This document shows positions 1 through 7,422 of a stretch of DNA of 20,493 nt, piece by piece (the first letter of the stretch is position 1; each line of letters begins with the position of its first letter). Below the pieces are notes generated by a model. That model was not told the origin of the DNA and did not search any database. It worked only from the letters and a program-made list of their open reading frames with translations. The position numbers were made by a program, and so were the translations under genes. The stretch comes from Flavobacteriaceae bacterium UBA2765 (lineage in GTDB: Bacteria; Bacteroidota; Bacteroidia; Flavobacteriales; Flavobacteriaceae), in assembly GCA_002352665.1 (NCBI GenBank), contig DEIV01000030.1, forward strand, positions 1-20,493, in the 5' to 3' direction.

Positions 1-364
1 AACCGGCCTTAACAGGGAGCCATTTACAAAGATACACTCGTTAGCCAAAAAACTCAACTCGATTTTTTAGTAGGGGGATTGTGGCTAACATAAGCATAAC
101 CCTATTGTGGTTATATCCATTATAGTTTTAAGTTTCCACTAAACAAAATTCAATGACTAAATGAAAGGTAATTGGGGCAATGAAGTCTTCTTTAGCGACA
201 ACCAAACAAAGTTAACCTATTCGGTTTAAATAACATAATAAACTTTTACACAATGCTATTATTTTTGTTCACAAAAATATAGGGTACTTTGAATTCTTAA
301 TTTTCCTTGCAAATTTTTTCTCTCAATTTTTAATCTTAATTTAGCCATCTTATTTGTTGAATGC
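1..364. other. Left-edge region without a confident gene
   Basis: This 364-base stretch has no convincing gene. Plus frame 2 is open from the window edge to a TAG at 68-70 (22 codons ending ...AKKLNSIF). It could be the tail of a gene lying to the left, but it is too short to identify. An 8-base inverted repeat, GTTAGCCA (40-47) and TGGCTAAC (82-89), has a 34-base spacer. A second short hairpin is ATAACC (96-101) with GGTTAT (109-114). The rest is AT-rich and probably holds the promoter and leader of the ligase gene at 365. Confidence 0.5.
260..267 (+). promoter_or_regulatory. Possible -7 element for the ligase gene
   Basis: TATTTTTG matches the Bacteroidota -7 consensus TAnnTTTG exactly and lies about 100 bases before the ATG at 365. 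No TTG -33 element is visible at the usual distance, and matches of this kind occur by chance in AT-rich DNA. This is a weak prediction. Confidence 0.25.
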
Positions 365-1651
365 ATGATTCCTGAAATAGAGACCCAATCCATAGCCGAA
401 ATACAAGAATTTCAAGTAGAGAAATTAAAAACCTTATTAATTTATCTTCAAAAGAATTCAAAATACTATCAAAATGTTTTCAAGCAACATAGCTTTGATA
501 TTACCTCTATAAATACACTATCAGATCTAACTAAAATTCCCGTTACCACAAAAGACGATTTGCAATTACATAATAATGATTTTCTATGTGTGCCTAAAAA
601 CAAAATAGTTGATTATGTAACTACATCCGGTACGCTAGGTAAACCCGTTACTTTTGCATTGACCGATGACGATCTAAACAGATTGGCTTATAATGAAGCC
701 ATTTCATTTGCCTGTTCAGGAATTGGTGAAAACGATATTGTTCAGTTAATGACTACCATGGATAGAAGATTTATGGCTGGCTTGGCCTATTTTTTAGGGA
801 TAAGAAAGTTAGGGGCAAGTATCATTAGGGTAGGTGCAGGGGTGCCAGAAATGCAATGGGATTCTATCTTAAAATTTAAACCGACTTATTTAATTGCAGT
901 ACCTTCTTTTTTATTAAAACTGATAGCGTATGCAGAAGCCAATAATATAGATTATAACGCGTCAAGCATAAAAGGAGTTATTTGTATTGGAGAATCTTTA
1001 AGAAATAATGATTTTTCTTTTAATCTTTTAGCGAATAAAATTACTTCAAAATGGCAAATTGAATTATTCTCAACCTATGCTTCTACGGAAATGAGTACTG
1101 CTTTTACTGAATGTAGTCAACAACAAGGTGGTCATCATCATCCTGAATTAATTATTGTAGAAATTTTAGACGACAATGACCGTCCGGTAAGAGAAGGAGC
1201 GTATGGAGAATTGACTATTACCACTTTAGGTGTTGAAGCCATGCCATTATTGCGTTTTAAAACAGGAGATATTGTTAAAGCCCATACTTCTCCATGTGAT
1301 TGTGGTAGAAATTCATTGAGATTAAGTCCGGTAATAGGTCGTAAAAAGCAAATGGTTAAATACAAAGGCACTACCTTGTACCCGCCTGCACTTTATGACC
1401 TGTTAAATGATTTTGACGAAATAGAAAATTACATTATAGAAATTTCACATAATGCCATTGGTACTGATGAAATTCTCATTAAAATTAGTACAAAAGTTAA
1501 TTCTCAGGAATTTTTACATCAAATAAAAGATCATTGTCGAGCAAAATTAAGAGTGCTTCCTAATATTGAAATCCATGACATTGAAGAGATTAACAAATTG
1601 AAGTTCCCAAAAATGAGTAGGAAACCTGTTTTATTTATAGACAAGAGATAA
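365..1651 (+). CDS. PaaK-like adenylate-forming ligase (phenylacetate-CoA ligase family)
   Basis: The 428-residue product looks like a cytoplasmic acyl/aryl-adenylating enzyme of the phenylacetate-CoA ligase branch of the ANL superfamily. These enzymes activate a carboxylic acid with ATP and usually pass it to CoA. Visible motifs are the phosphate-binding loop TTSGTLGKPV (86-95), YASTEM (238-243), LRFKTGD (296-302, ribose-binding Asp) and GRKKQMVKYKG (325-335). The C-terminal KLKFPKMSRK (411-420) is where the catalytic lysine of the mobile domain is expected. C250, the histidines at 257-259 and CDCG (311-314) resemble the zinc site seen in PaaK-type ligases. The length is normal for the family. 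A PlsC-like acyltransferase follows after 47 bases on the same strand, which suggests joint transcription and a lipid or acyl-transfer role. The aromatic-acid catabolism genes that accompany true PaaK are absent here, so the substrate is unknown and need not be phenylacetate. The ATG at 365 is the first in frame and fits the family N-terminus. Confidence 0.85.
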   Translation: MIPEIETQSIAEIQEFQVEKLKTLLIYLQKNSKYYQNVFKQHSFDITSINTLSDLTKIPVTTKDDLQLHNNDFLCVPKNKIVDYVTTSGTLGKPVTFALTDDDLNRLAYNEAISFACSGIGENDIVQLMTTMDRRFMAGLAYFLGIRKLGASIIRVGAGVPEMQWDSILKFKPTYLIAVPSFLLKLIAYAEANNIDYNASSIKGVICIGESLRNNDFSFNLLANKITSKWQIELFSTYASTEMSTAFTECSQQQGGHHHPELIIVEILDDNDRPVREGAYGELTITTLGVEAMPLLRFKTGDIVKAHTSPCDCGRNSLRLSPVIGRKKQMVKYKGTTLYPPALYDLLNDFDEIENYIIEISHNAIGTDEILIKISTKVNSQEFLHQIKDHCRAKLRVLPNIEIHDIEEINKLKFPKMSRKPVLFIDKR

Positions 1652-1698
1652 TTTTATGTTTGGAAATTGTCAAAGGATAGTGTATTTTTAAAAGATTT

Positions 1699-2826
1699 AT
1701 GAGTATGACCAAAGAAATATTAAACATATTTGAAACTATTGCCCCTTATAATCAAATGCAAATTGAAGAAGCTTTGCAATGGTTAACAACAAATAATCAA
1801 TTTAAGCAGGGCGTGCAATATTTTTACCCTTCTTGGTCAAATGATACTATTGTAGAAAAATTAAGATCTTGCCATAATTGTGCTGATTTTCAAGTCAATT
1901 TTATTGAACCGATGATTAAATCGCTCATAGATAATTCTATTAGTAATTTAGAAATTAAGGGTTTAGAAGATGTTTGTAAAGATGGCAATCATTTATTTAT
2001 TTCTAATCATAGAGATATATTCTTAGATTCCGGTTTATTGCAATATACATTATACCATAGAGGTTATCCATTTACTGAAATATCATTAGGCGATAATCTA
2101 ATAGTTGATGAAGTAATGGAAAGAGTAGCTAAACTAAATAATATGTTTACCGTTTTTAGAACCGGTACCAAATTTGAATTGTTACAAAATGCCAAAAATT
2201 TATCTGCTTATTTGAGGTATTCGTTAATTCATAAAAATGTCTCATCATGGATTGCTCAAGGTAATGGAAGAACAAAAGACGGTAATGACAGAACTTTCCC
2301 CGGTTTGGTAAGAATGCTGTTGATGAGTGGAGGAGAAGATGTAAAACAATCATTACAAGACCTGCAAATAGTAATATCTTCAGTTTCATATGAGTTTGAG
2401 CCCTGTGCAATGGAAAAAGCAATTGAGCTGCAAACGAGAGAAAAAACAGGGACGTATAAAAAATCTAAATATGAAAATATAAATAGTATTATTAGAGGAA
2501 TAGAAGAGCCTAAAGGTGATGTTTGCTTGCATTTTGAACAGCTAAACGTTGAAAATATTGATTTTTCAGGCGATTTCAAATCAACCATAAAAGCTATAGC
2601 GAAAGAAATGGATAGATTGGTGTATAAGAATTATCATTTGTATAAAACAAATTATATGAGTTATGATCTGTTATACGAAACGGATGAATACAGTGATTTT
2701 TATACCAGTGGGGATAAATTATCATTTTCTAATTATATAAAGTCACAAAGTGATTGTTTTGATATTCAGCACAGATTGCTAAAGATATACGCCAATCCGG
2801 TATTAAATAAAAAGAACAGATGCTAA
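1699..2826 (+). CDS. PlsC-like glycerolipid acyltransferase
   Basis: The 375-residue product resembles the Bacteroidota group annotated as 1-acyl-sn-glycerol-3-phosphate acyltransferase, which moves an acyl chain onto a glycerol-phosphate or related acceptor at the inner membrane. The catalytic block is SNHRDIFLD (102-110). Its spacing is unusual: the downstream Asp is at H+6 (HX5D) and another at H+2, instead of the textbook HX4D. From memory this spacing is shared by the Bacteroidota group, so I take it as a family trait. The second acyltransferase block is GNGRTKDG (188-195), corresponding to the usual EGxRS/T motif but with Asn for Glu. YEFEP (231-235) fits the later proline motif. There is no signal peptide or long membrane segment. 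The stop codon overlaps the ATG of the YifB gene by 7 bases, so the two are probably translationally coupled. The acceptor and acyl donor (acyl-CoA, acyl-ACP or acyl-phosphate) cannot be read from the sequence. Confidence 0.8.
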   Translation: MSMTKEILNIFETIAPYNQMQIEEALQWLTTNNQFKQGVQYFYPSWSNDTIVEKLRSCHNCADFQVNFIEPMIKSLIDNSISNLEIKGLEDVCKDGNHLFISNHRDIFLDSGLLQYTLYHRGYPFTEISLGDNLIVDEVMERVAKLNNMFTVFRTGTKFELLQNAKNLSAYLRYSLIHKNVSSWIAQGNGRTKDGNDRTFPGLVRMLLMSGGEDVKQSLQDLQIVISSVSYEFEPCAMEKAIELQTREKTGTYKKSKYENINSIIRGIEEPKGDVCLHFEQLNVENIDFSGDFKSTIKAIAKEMDRLVYKNYHLYKTNYMSYDLLYETDEYSDFYTSGDKLSFSNYIKSQSDCFDIQHRLLKIYANPVLNKKNRC

Positions 2827-4358
2827 CAAAGGTATATGGTAGTTCTGTTTTTGGTGTAGAAGCCACAACTATTACTGTTGAAGTCAATATCTTTAAAGGT
2901 GTTGGTTATCATTTGGTTGGTTTGCCCGATAATGCTGTTAAAGAAAGTAATTTTAGAATTGCTGCTGCATTACAGAATAATGGTTATGCCATTCCGGGTA
3001 AAAAAATTACCATCAACATGGCTCCGGCCGATTTACGTAAAGAAGGTTCTGCTTACGATTTAACCTTGGCTATTGGTATATTAAAAGCTTCATCTCAAAT
3101 TAAAGGAGATGATATCTCTGATTATCTCATTATGGGCGAATTGTCGCTAGACGGCAGTCTACAGCCAATTAAAGGGGTTTTACCAATTGCTATAAAAGCA
3201 AAAGAAGAGGGGTTTAAGGGGTTTATTTTACCTGAACAAAATGCTAAAGAAGCGGCTATTGTAAGTGGTTTGCAGGTGTACGGTGTAGAGAATATCAAAC
3301 AAGTAATTGATTTTTTTGAAGGGAATTCTACCTTAACTCCAACTATTGTAGATACCAAAAAAGAGTTTTATGATAATTTAGAAAATCCAGATCATGATTT
3401 CTCTGATGTAAGAGGGCAAGAATCTATTAAAAGATGTATGGAAATTGCCGCTGCAGGTGGTCATAATATTATTTTGATTGGTCCTCCCGGATCCGGGAAA
3501 ACAATGTTAGCCAAAAGGCTACCCAGTATTTTACCTCCAATGACATTGCAGGAGGCTTTAGAGACTACCAAAATACACTCTGTGGTGGGTAGGGTTAAAG
3601 AAAATTCAGGACTTATGGGGCAAAGACCTTTTAGATCTCCGCACCATACCATAAGTGATGTGGCATTGGTAGGTGGTGGTGCTTATCCTCAACCAGGAGA
3701 AATTTCCTTATCACATAACGGGGTATTATTCTTAGATGAATTACCGGAATTTAAAAGAACGGTTTTAGAAGTAATGCGTCAACCATTAGAGGATAGAGAA
3801 GTAACCATTTCTAGGGCAAAATTCACGGTAACCTACCCCAGTAGTTTTATGTTGGTGGCGAGTATGAATCCTAGTCCGAGTGGTTATTTTAACGATACTC
3901 CCGGGCATGTTACGTCATCGCCAACAGAAATGCAGCGTTATTTAAGTAAAGTATCAGGACCATTATTAGACAGGATAGATATACATATAGAAGTGCAACC
4001 CGTGCCTTTTGAAAAATTATCAGAAAGGAGTAAAGGAGAAGCAAGTAAAATAATAAGAGAACGCGTAACAAAGGCGAGAGAACTGCAAACCAATCGTTTT
4101 TCTGATACTAAAATAGTGCATTATAATGCCCAAATGAATGTCAAGCAAATAAGAAAATTCTGTAAGCTAGATGAGGCATCTATGACCTTGTTAAAATCTG
4201 CCATGGAAGCCTTGAATTTATCGGCCAGAGCTTACGATAGAATTTTAAAGGTATCTCGCACCATTGCTGATTTAGATGATTCTAATGACATAAAACCCGA
4301 TCATATTTCTGAAGCGATTCAGTACAGAAGTTTAGATAGAGAGGGCTGGTTAGGATAA
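2820..4358 (+). CDS. comM: YifB/ComM family Mg-chelatase-like AAA+ ATPase
   Basis: The 512-residue product is full length for the YifB/ComM family. In naturally transformable bacteria, ComM is a hexameric helicase that drives branch migration during integration of incoming DNA. Residues 1-170 form the ChlI-type N-terminal domain. The AAA+ module follows, with Walker A GPPGSGKT (221-228), Walker B VLFLDE (302-307), sensor asparagine in ASMN (350) and an arginine-rich SGPLLDRIDIHIEV segment (379-392). The C-terminal Mg-chelatase domain runs to the end. The stretch after sensor 1, which in proteobacterial ComM carries CPCG and later cysteines, here reads NPSPSGYFND (350-359), so the putative zinc-binding cysteines are replaced by serine. 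I recall the same in other Bacteroidota. The start codon lies inside the end of the acyltransferase gene. That co-transcription does not imply a shared pathway. Whether this organism is transformable is not shown here. Confidence 0.92.
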   Translation: MLTKVYGSSVFGVEATTITVEVNIFKGVGYHLVGLPDNAVKESNFRIAAALQNNGYAIPGKKITINMAPADLRKEGSAYDLTLAIGILKASSQIKGDDISDYLIMGELSLDGSLQPIKGVLPIAIKAKEEGFKGFILPEQNAKEAAIVSGLQVYGVENIKQVIDFFEGNSTLTPTIVDTKKEFYDNLENPDHDFSDVRGQESIKRCMEIAAAGGHNIILIGPPGSGKTMLAKRLPSILPPMTLQEALETTKIHSVVGRVKENSGLMGQRPFRSPHHTISDVALVGGGAYPQPGEISLSHNGVLFLDELPEFKRTVLEVMRQPLEDREVTISRAKFTVTYPSSFMLVASMNPSPSGYFNDTPGHVTSSPTEMQRYLSKVSGPLLDRIDIHIEVQPVPFEKLSERSKGEASKIIRERVTKARELQTNRFSDTKIVHYNAQMNVKQIRKFCKLDEASMTLLKSAMEALNLSARAYDRILKVSRTIADLDDSNDIKPDHISEAIQYRSLDREGWLG

Positions 4359-4365
4359 TTTTTAT

Positions 4366-4373
4366 TAAATTTG
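4366..4373 (+). promoter_or_regulatory. Candidate -7 element upstream of the DUF6438 gene
   Basis: TAAATTTG is an exact match to TAnnTTTG. It lies 26 bases before the ATG at 4400 and just after the yifB stop, where a promoter for an independent transcript would be expected. No TTG is visible at the -33 position, so the support is moderate. Confidence 0.4.
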
Positions 4374-4399
4374 AGCTTGAATTAAAGCAACCCCCTATC

Positions 4400-5257
4400 A
4401 TGAGAAATTTGTTATTTACACTAGTTTTGTTGACCGCCATATTTAGTTTCGCTCAATCAAGTGATAGTAGTAAAGACTTACTTACTAATACTGAGTGGAT
4501 TAATAAAGATTTAGATTATTTAAGATTTGATAATGATGCCGTAATCTATAATTTTGATAATAATAAGCAAGAAGTATTTTTTGATTTAGAAAACAAAAAA
4601 TTATCTTTTAAGGTAAATTATAGAGTTGGTGGTGTCGATTTTAGAACTGAAGAATTTAAATTTAAAATTAAAGAACTTAAAAAGGATAAATTGATCCTTG
4701 AGCCTATTGTAAATAAGGAAAAAAAGGATAATAGTGACTATAAAAAATTAGATTATAATCTTTTTGCAAAGGAAAAACAGTACGTTTTTTATAATAGAGG
4801 GAGTCTGTTATCCAAAGTAAATTTTAAAAAGTTAACTTTTCATTCTTCTACTTGTTTTGGTACATGTCCGTCTATGTCTGTTCAAATTAATATTGATGGA
4901 ACCGTTTATTTTCAAGGAGGAGCGTATATAGATGATTTTAAGGGTAATTTTGAAGGAAAGCTATCTAAAAATGATATTTATGAATTAAAAAAGATATTGA
5001 ATAGAAGTCAGTTACAAGCAATAAATAAAAGGTGGGAGCAAAAATCCAAACCTAATGACACACCCAGATATACTTATATTATAGAAGTTTTTGATGGAGA
5101 GACTATCGAAATCAATACGAATGACCAGCACCCAATATTAGATAAGCTTTCTGATTATTTGCTTAACATTCCTGATAAAGCCGATTTAAATGAAGTTCCA
5201 AGCAAACATCAATTTGACAAATCTAGGATAGATCTTTATAGATCTGCTCAGGATTAA
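4400..5257 (+). CDS. Secreted DUF6438-domain protein
   Basis: The 285-residue product begins with a classical Sec signal peptide (about residues 1-19, hydrophobic LLFTLVLLTAIFSFA, likely cleaved after FAQ). Residues 25-105 are rich in beta-strand-like alternation (NTEWINKDLDYLRFDND...) and look like a lipocalin-type or small beta-barrel region; this is inference from pattern only. The region from about 144 contains LTFHSSTCFGTCPSMSVQI, the signature of DUF6438, in which two cysteines (152 and 156) are spaced CxxxC next to an INxDGTVYFQG strand. The function of that domain is unknown. The paired cysteines could form a disulfide or bind a ligand in the periplasm. The gene lies 41 bases after yifB and converges on the metallophosphatase gene. 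It may have its own promoter (4366-4373). Export is well supported; nothing further can be said about its role. Confidence 0.75.
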   Translation: MRNLLFTLVLLTAIFSFAQSSDSSKDLLTNTEWINKDLDYLRFDNDAVIYNFDNNKQEVFFDLENKKLSFKVNYRVGGVDFRTEEFKFKIKELKKDKLILEPIVNKEKKDNSDYKKLDYNLFAKEKQYVFYNRGSLLSKVNFKKLTFHSSTCFGTCPSMSVQINIDGTVYFQGGAYIDDFKGNFEGKLSKNDIYELKKILNRSQLQAINKRWEQKSKPNDTPRYTYIIEVFDGETIEINTNDQHPILDKLSDYLLNIPDKADLNEVPSKHQFDKSRIDLYRSAQD

Positions 5258-5331
5258 TTTCTCCTTATAAGCATCAACGAAAAATTTGGAATATTTTATA
5301 GATTAAACCTTATGGAAGTAGGGCATTTAAA

Positions 5332-6186
5332 TCAATCTAAAAAAGTGTTATCAAACGAAAAAGGATTCTCTAATTCTGTATTTATCATTACTTTTAGAGC
5401 ATCAGCACCTCCATTAATTTGTACACGTATAATGTTTTGTTCTGGCCATGGTTTATTGTTTAGCCAAAAATGGCCGTCACCATGTATATAAAGTACCGGC
5501 TTATTAAAGTTAAGAGCAGCATTTCTAAAGATATCTGTAAAAGGTTTAAATTTATCTGCACCATTTTCGGTCATATTTGCATGTCCAAAAATTACCGTTG
5601 CCAATACATTATTTTTTTGATTTTCTAATAATTGCTCAACCCAGATTCCGTTATCGGTTAAACGAGTTTGCCATTCGTCAGCATCATGAACCGAGCTTCC
5701 CACTATATTTAGACCAATAAATAACACTTTGTCTTGAATCTAGCTAAAGTTTTCATTACGGTTGTTTTGATAACTAATTTGATGATTAAATGTCCAATGT
5801 TCATTAAAATGTAAGAAATTAGTATTCCAAAAATGTAAAGCTTGGGTAGGATTGTCGCAGTCATTATACTCATTATCACCTAATACGATAAATGTGGGCT
5901 TCTTAAATTTTTGTAATAAAGTACTAACATCTTGATAAACACTTTCATTACAAGGATCTTTTCCGGGTTTAATATCACCGACATGCACTATAAATTCAGA
6001 AGCATTTTGTGCATTGTGTTTTGAAATTAAATCTACTAATCCCTCTCGTTGTGTAAGGTCATAAGGCACATCTCCAATAACCGTAAAAACTATGGTTGTA
6101 GCCTTCGGATTGTCAATTACATCATTATCTTTTTTACAAGAAAGTAGTGCGAATACCGCTATACACAAAAAGATTAACTTTTTCAT
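5332..6186 (-). pseudogene. Lipoprotein metallophosphatase interrupted by an in-frame TAG
   Basis: Reading from the ATG at 6184-6186, a lipoprotein signal (lipobox LLSC, Cys17) leads into a calcineurin-like metallophosphatase: GDVPYD (38-43), GDIKPGKDPC (70-79) and GDNEYNDC (103-110). The frame is then stopped by TAG at 5740-5742 (codon 149). Without any frame change it continues IQDKVLFIGLNIVG, then the remaining histidine motifs FGHANMTE and IHGDGHFW, to a natural stop at 5332-5334. The combined frame is 283 residues plus the amber codon, a sensible length for the family. The two halves therefore belong to one gene broken by a single nonsense codon, not a frameshift. A one-base change of a TGG tryptophan codon would produce it. 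The second half also opens at a GTG (5725-5727), but that piece lacks the signal and the first metal ligands. The options are a recent pseudogene, a sequencing error, or readthrough; I favour the first two. Confidence 0.85.
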
Positions 6187-6287
6187 TTGATTTTTTAAGG
6201 CAAGTTAAGCATTTCATTGCGTTAGATTATTGTAATAATTAAAAAAGTATTTGAGAAGATACCTAAAATAAGTATTAATTTTCCGAT

Positions 6288-6309
6288 GATCCTCTCCTTG
6301 GGAGAGATC
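6288..6309 (-). terminator. Hairpin just after the hydrolase stop codon
   Basis: CTCTCC (6292-6297) pairs with GGAGAG (6301-6306) around a 3-base loop. The outer GAT and ATC extend the stem with one bulged C. It lies 4 bases beyond the stop of the minus-strand hydrolase gene. No run of U follows directly on the minus strand, so it is a possible rather than a typical intrinsic terminator. Confidence 0.35.
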
Positions 6310-6313
6310 AGAA

Positions 6314-6988
6314 TTACTTTTTAGTATTTCCGGGTGAGGCAATTCGATCTTCAATCCAATCTTTAAAACTATAAAAATTTTGAGGGGAGACGCCATGGCC
6401 TACCGGATATTCCAGATAAGAATTTTTGATGTCTAATGCATTTAAAAAAGGTGATGCTTTACGGGCCCACGCTATTGGTAATACCTGATCTACAGTGCCA
6501 TGAGAAATATAGACATCTAAATTTTTATACTTATCTGTTTCTAATTGCTCAGGATTCAAATCGGTATTTATATATCCGCTTAAGGCAACGACATGTTGTA
6601 CTTTATCGGGATAATTTAAGGCTACAGCATAACTTAAAATAGTACCTTGGCTAAAACCCAGTAAAAAGACATTTTGGGTATCAACTTCAAAACTGCTAAT
6701 TACTTCATCAATAAAATGTGCAATGGTATCTCTGGCTTTTATGGCTTCGGGTAAGTCAGAAAACTTCCCATCGCTAGAATCAAAATGTATGGTATACCAT
6801 GCATAACTGCCAAAACCCATAGATAAGGGTGCTCTGGCACTAATGATCAATAAATCATCAGGTAATTCGTCTGCGAAAGAAAAGAGATCTTCTTCATTAC
6901 TGCCATAACCATGTAGCATGATCAGTAAAGGTGGTTTTGCAATGTTAGTTTTAGGTTTTCTAACGATGTATTGTAAAGATAATTCCAT
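6314..6988 (-). CDS. Alpha/beta hydrolase of the phospholipase/carboxylesterase family
   Basis: The 224-residue product is a cytoplasmic serine hydrolase of the Abhydrolase_2 (YpfH/carboxylesterase) type. The oxyanion region is MLHGYGSNEEDL (24-35). The nucleophile elbow GFSQG places Ser113, and the rest of the triad is Asp167 in HGTVDQVLP and His198 in PVGHGVSPQ. Length and order match the family, whose members hydrolyse short acyl esters, lysophospholipids or thioesters. The true substrate is unknown. An in-frame ATG 24 bases further upstream (7010-7012) would add eight residues, but it lies inside the terminator hairpin of the preceding gene. I therefore choose the ATG at 6986-6988, which begins MELSLQYIVRKP. 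The leader between terminator and start is only about 17 bases, so expression may depend on readthrough or a nearly leaderless transcript. Confidence 0.88.
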   Translation of the reverse strand: MELSLQYIVRKPKTNIAKPPLLIMLHGYGSNEEDLFSFADELPDDLLIISARAPLSMGFGSYAWYTIHFDSSDGKFSDLPEAIKARDTIAHFIDEVISSFEVDTQNVFLLGFSQGTILSYAVALNYPDKVQHVVALSGYINTDLNPEQLETDKYKNLDVYISHGTVDQVLPIAWARKASPFLNALDIKNSYLEYPVGHGVSPQNFYSFKDWIEDRIASPGNTKK

Positions 6989-7005
6989 ATAGTTTCTAAA
7001 TAAAA

Positions 7006-7029
7006 AAGTCACGCCAAAAGCGTGACTTC
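7006..7029 (-). terminator. Perfect intrinsic terminator after the DUF4870 gene
   Basis: AAGTCACGCC (7006-7015) and GGCGTGACTT (7020-7029) form a perfect 10-base-pair stem with a 4-base loop. Read on the minus strand the stem runs into TTTTTTA, the U-tract expected of a Rho-independent terminator. It sits 21 bases past the DUF4870 stop codon and should end the BatA, dihydroorotase-like and DUF4870 transcript. It also argues against the longer start of the next hydrolase gene. Confidence 0.88.
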
Positions 7030-7050
7030 AAAAATAATAAATTAATATGT

Positions 7051-7377
7051 TTATCCAATAGTTTTAAACCATTCTTGGAACTGTTCTCCTAATAGAGGTA
7101 CTTTTTTCTCTTCACCTTGGATGGCACCTATAAGACCTATTACCCATAGTACTAATGGAAATAAACCTAAGAGACCGATAAAAGGTACAGGGACAAACCT
7201 AGCGATTAAATTAATAACCACTGCCAACATTAAAATACCTACATTTTGACGAATGTGAAATGCTGCAAAAGGATTCTTTTTGTCGTTATTCATTACAAAA
7301 GCTACAATTATACCAATTAAGGTTATATAACTTATAATGGCCATTGTTTTTCCTTCTTCGATTGTGTTTTGTTCCAT
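7051..7377 (-). CDS. DUF4870-type small membrane protein
   Basis: The 108-residue product begins with an acidic stretch (MEQNTIEEGK). It has three hydrophobic segments, roughly residues 11-30, 46-65 and 66-88, separated by the polar loop NNDKKNPFAAFHIRQNVG. It ends in a charged tail (GEEKKVPLLGEQFQEWFKTIG). The AFHIRQN motif between the first two membrane segments is typical of DUF4870/Tic20-like small membrane proteins, whose role is unknown. The gene starts 45 bases after the dihydroorotase-like gene on the same strand and is followed by a strong terminator, so it is probably the last gene of that operon. No catalytic residues can be recognised. Confidence 0.8.
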   Translation of the reverse strand: MEQNTIEEGKTMAIISYITLIGIIVAFVMNNDKKNPFAAFHIRQNVGILMLAVVINLIARFVPVPFIGLLGLFPLVLWVIGLIGAIQGEEKKVPLLGEQFQEWFKTIG

Positions 7378-7422
7378 AATTTTTAAATTTGGTTTTAGTT
7401 AATTTTGTAAATGTATTAAAAT

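Noticed and set aside
40..89. Integron attC-like recombination site
   Set aside because: The arms resemble the GTT/AAC ends of attC sites, but GTTAGCC and GGCTAAC do not fit the GTTRRRY and RYYYAAC core patterns, and no integrase or cassette array is visible.
365..1651. Phenylacetate catabolic (paa) cluster
   Set aside because: No epoxidase, ring-opening or beta-oxidation genes accompany the PaaK-like ligase, so a catabolic role is not supported.
2156..2588. Two minus-strand open frames (88 and 110 residues) inside the acyltransferase gene
   Set aside because: They are antisense to a well-supported gene and show no domain or signal sequence; they reflect the codon use of the sense frame.
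5332..5727. Second half of the metallophosphatase as an independent gene starting at GTG
   Set aside because: It lacks the signal peptide and the first three metal-binding motifs, and continues in the same frame as the first half.
6214..6396. 60-residue minus-strand open frame over the end of the hydrolase gene
   Set aside because: It overlaps the C-terminus of the hydrolase in another frame, ends in Asn/Tyr/Phe-rich sequence and matches nothing recognisable.
6989..7012. Eight-residue N-terminal extension of the hydrolase (MTFLFRNY)
   Set aside because: Its codons lie in the terminator stem and U-tract region of the upstream transcript, and the family N-terminus fits the later ATG.
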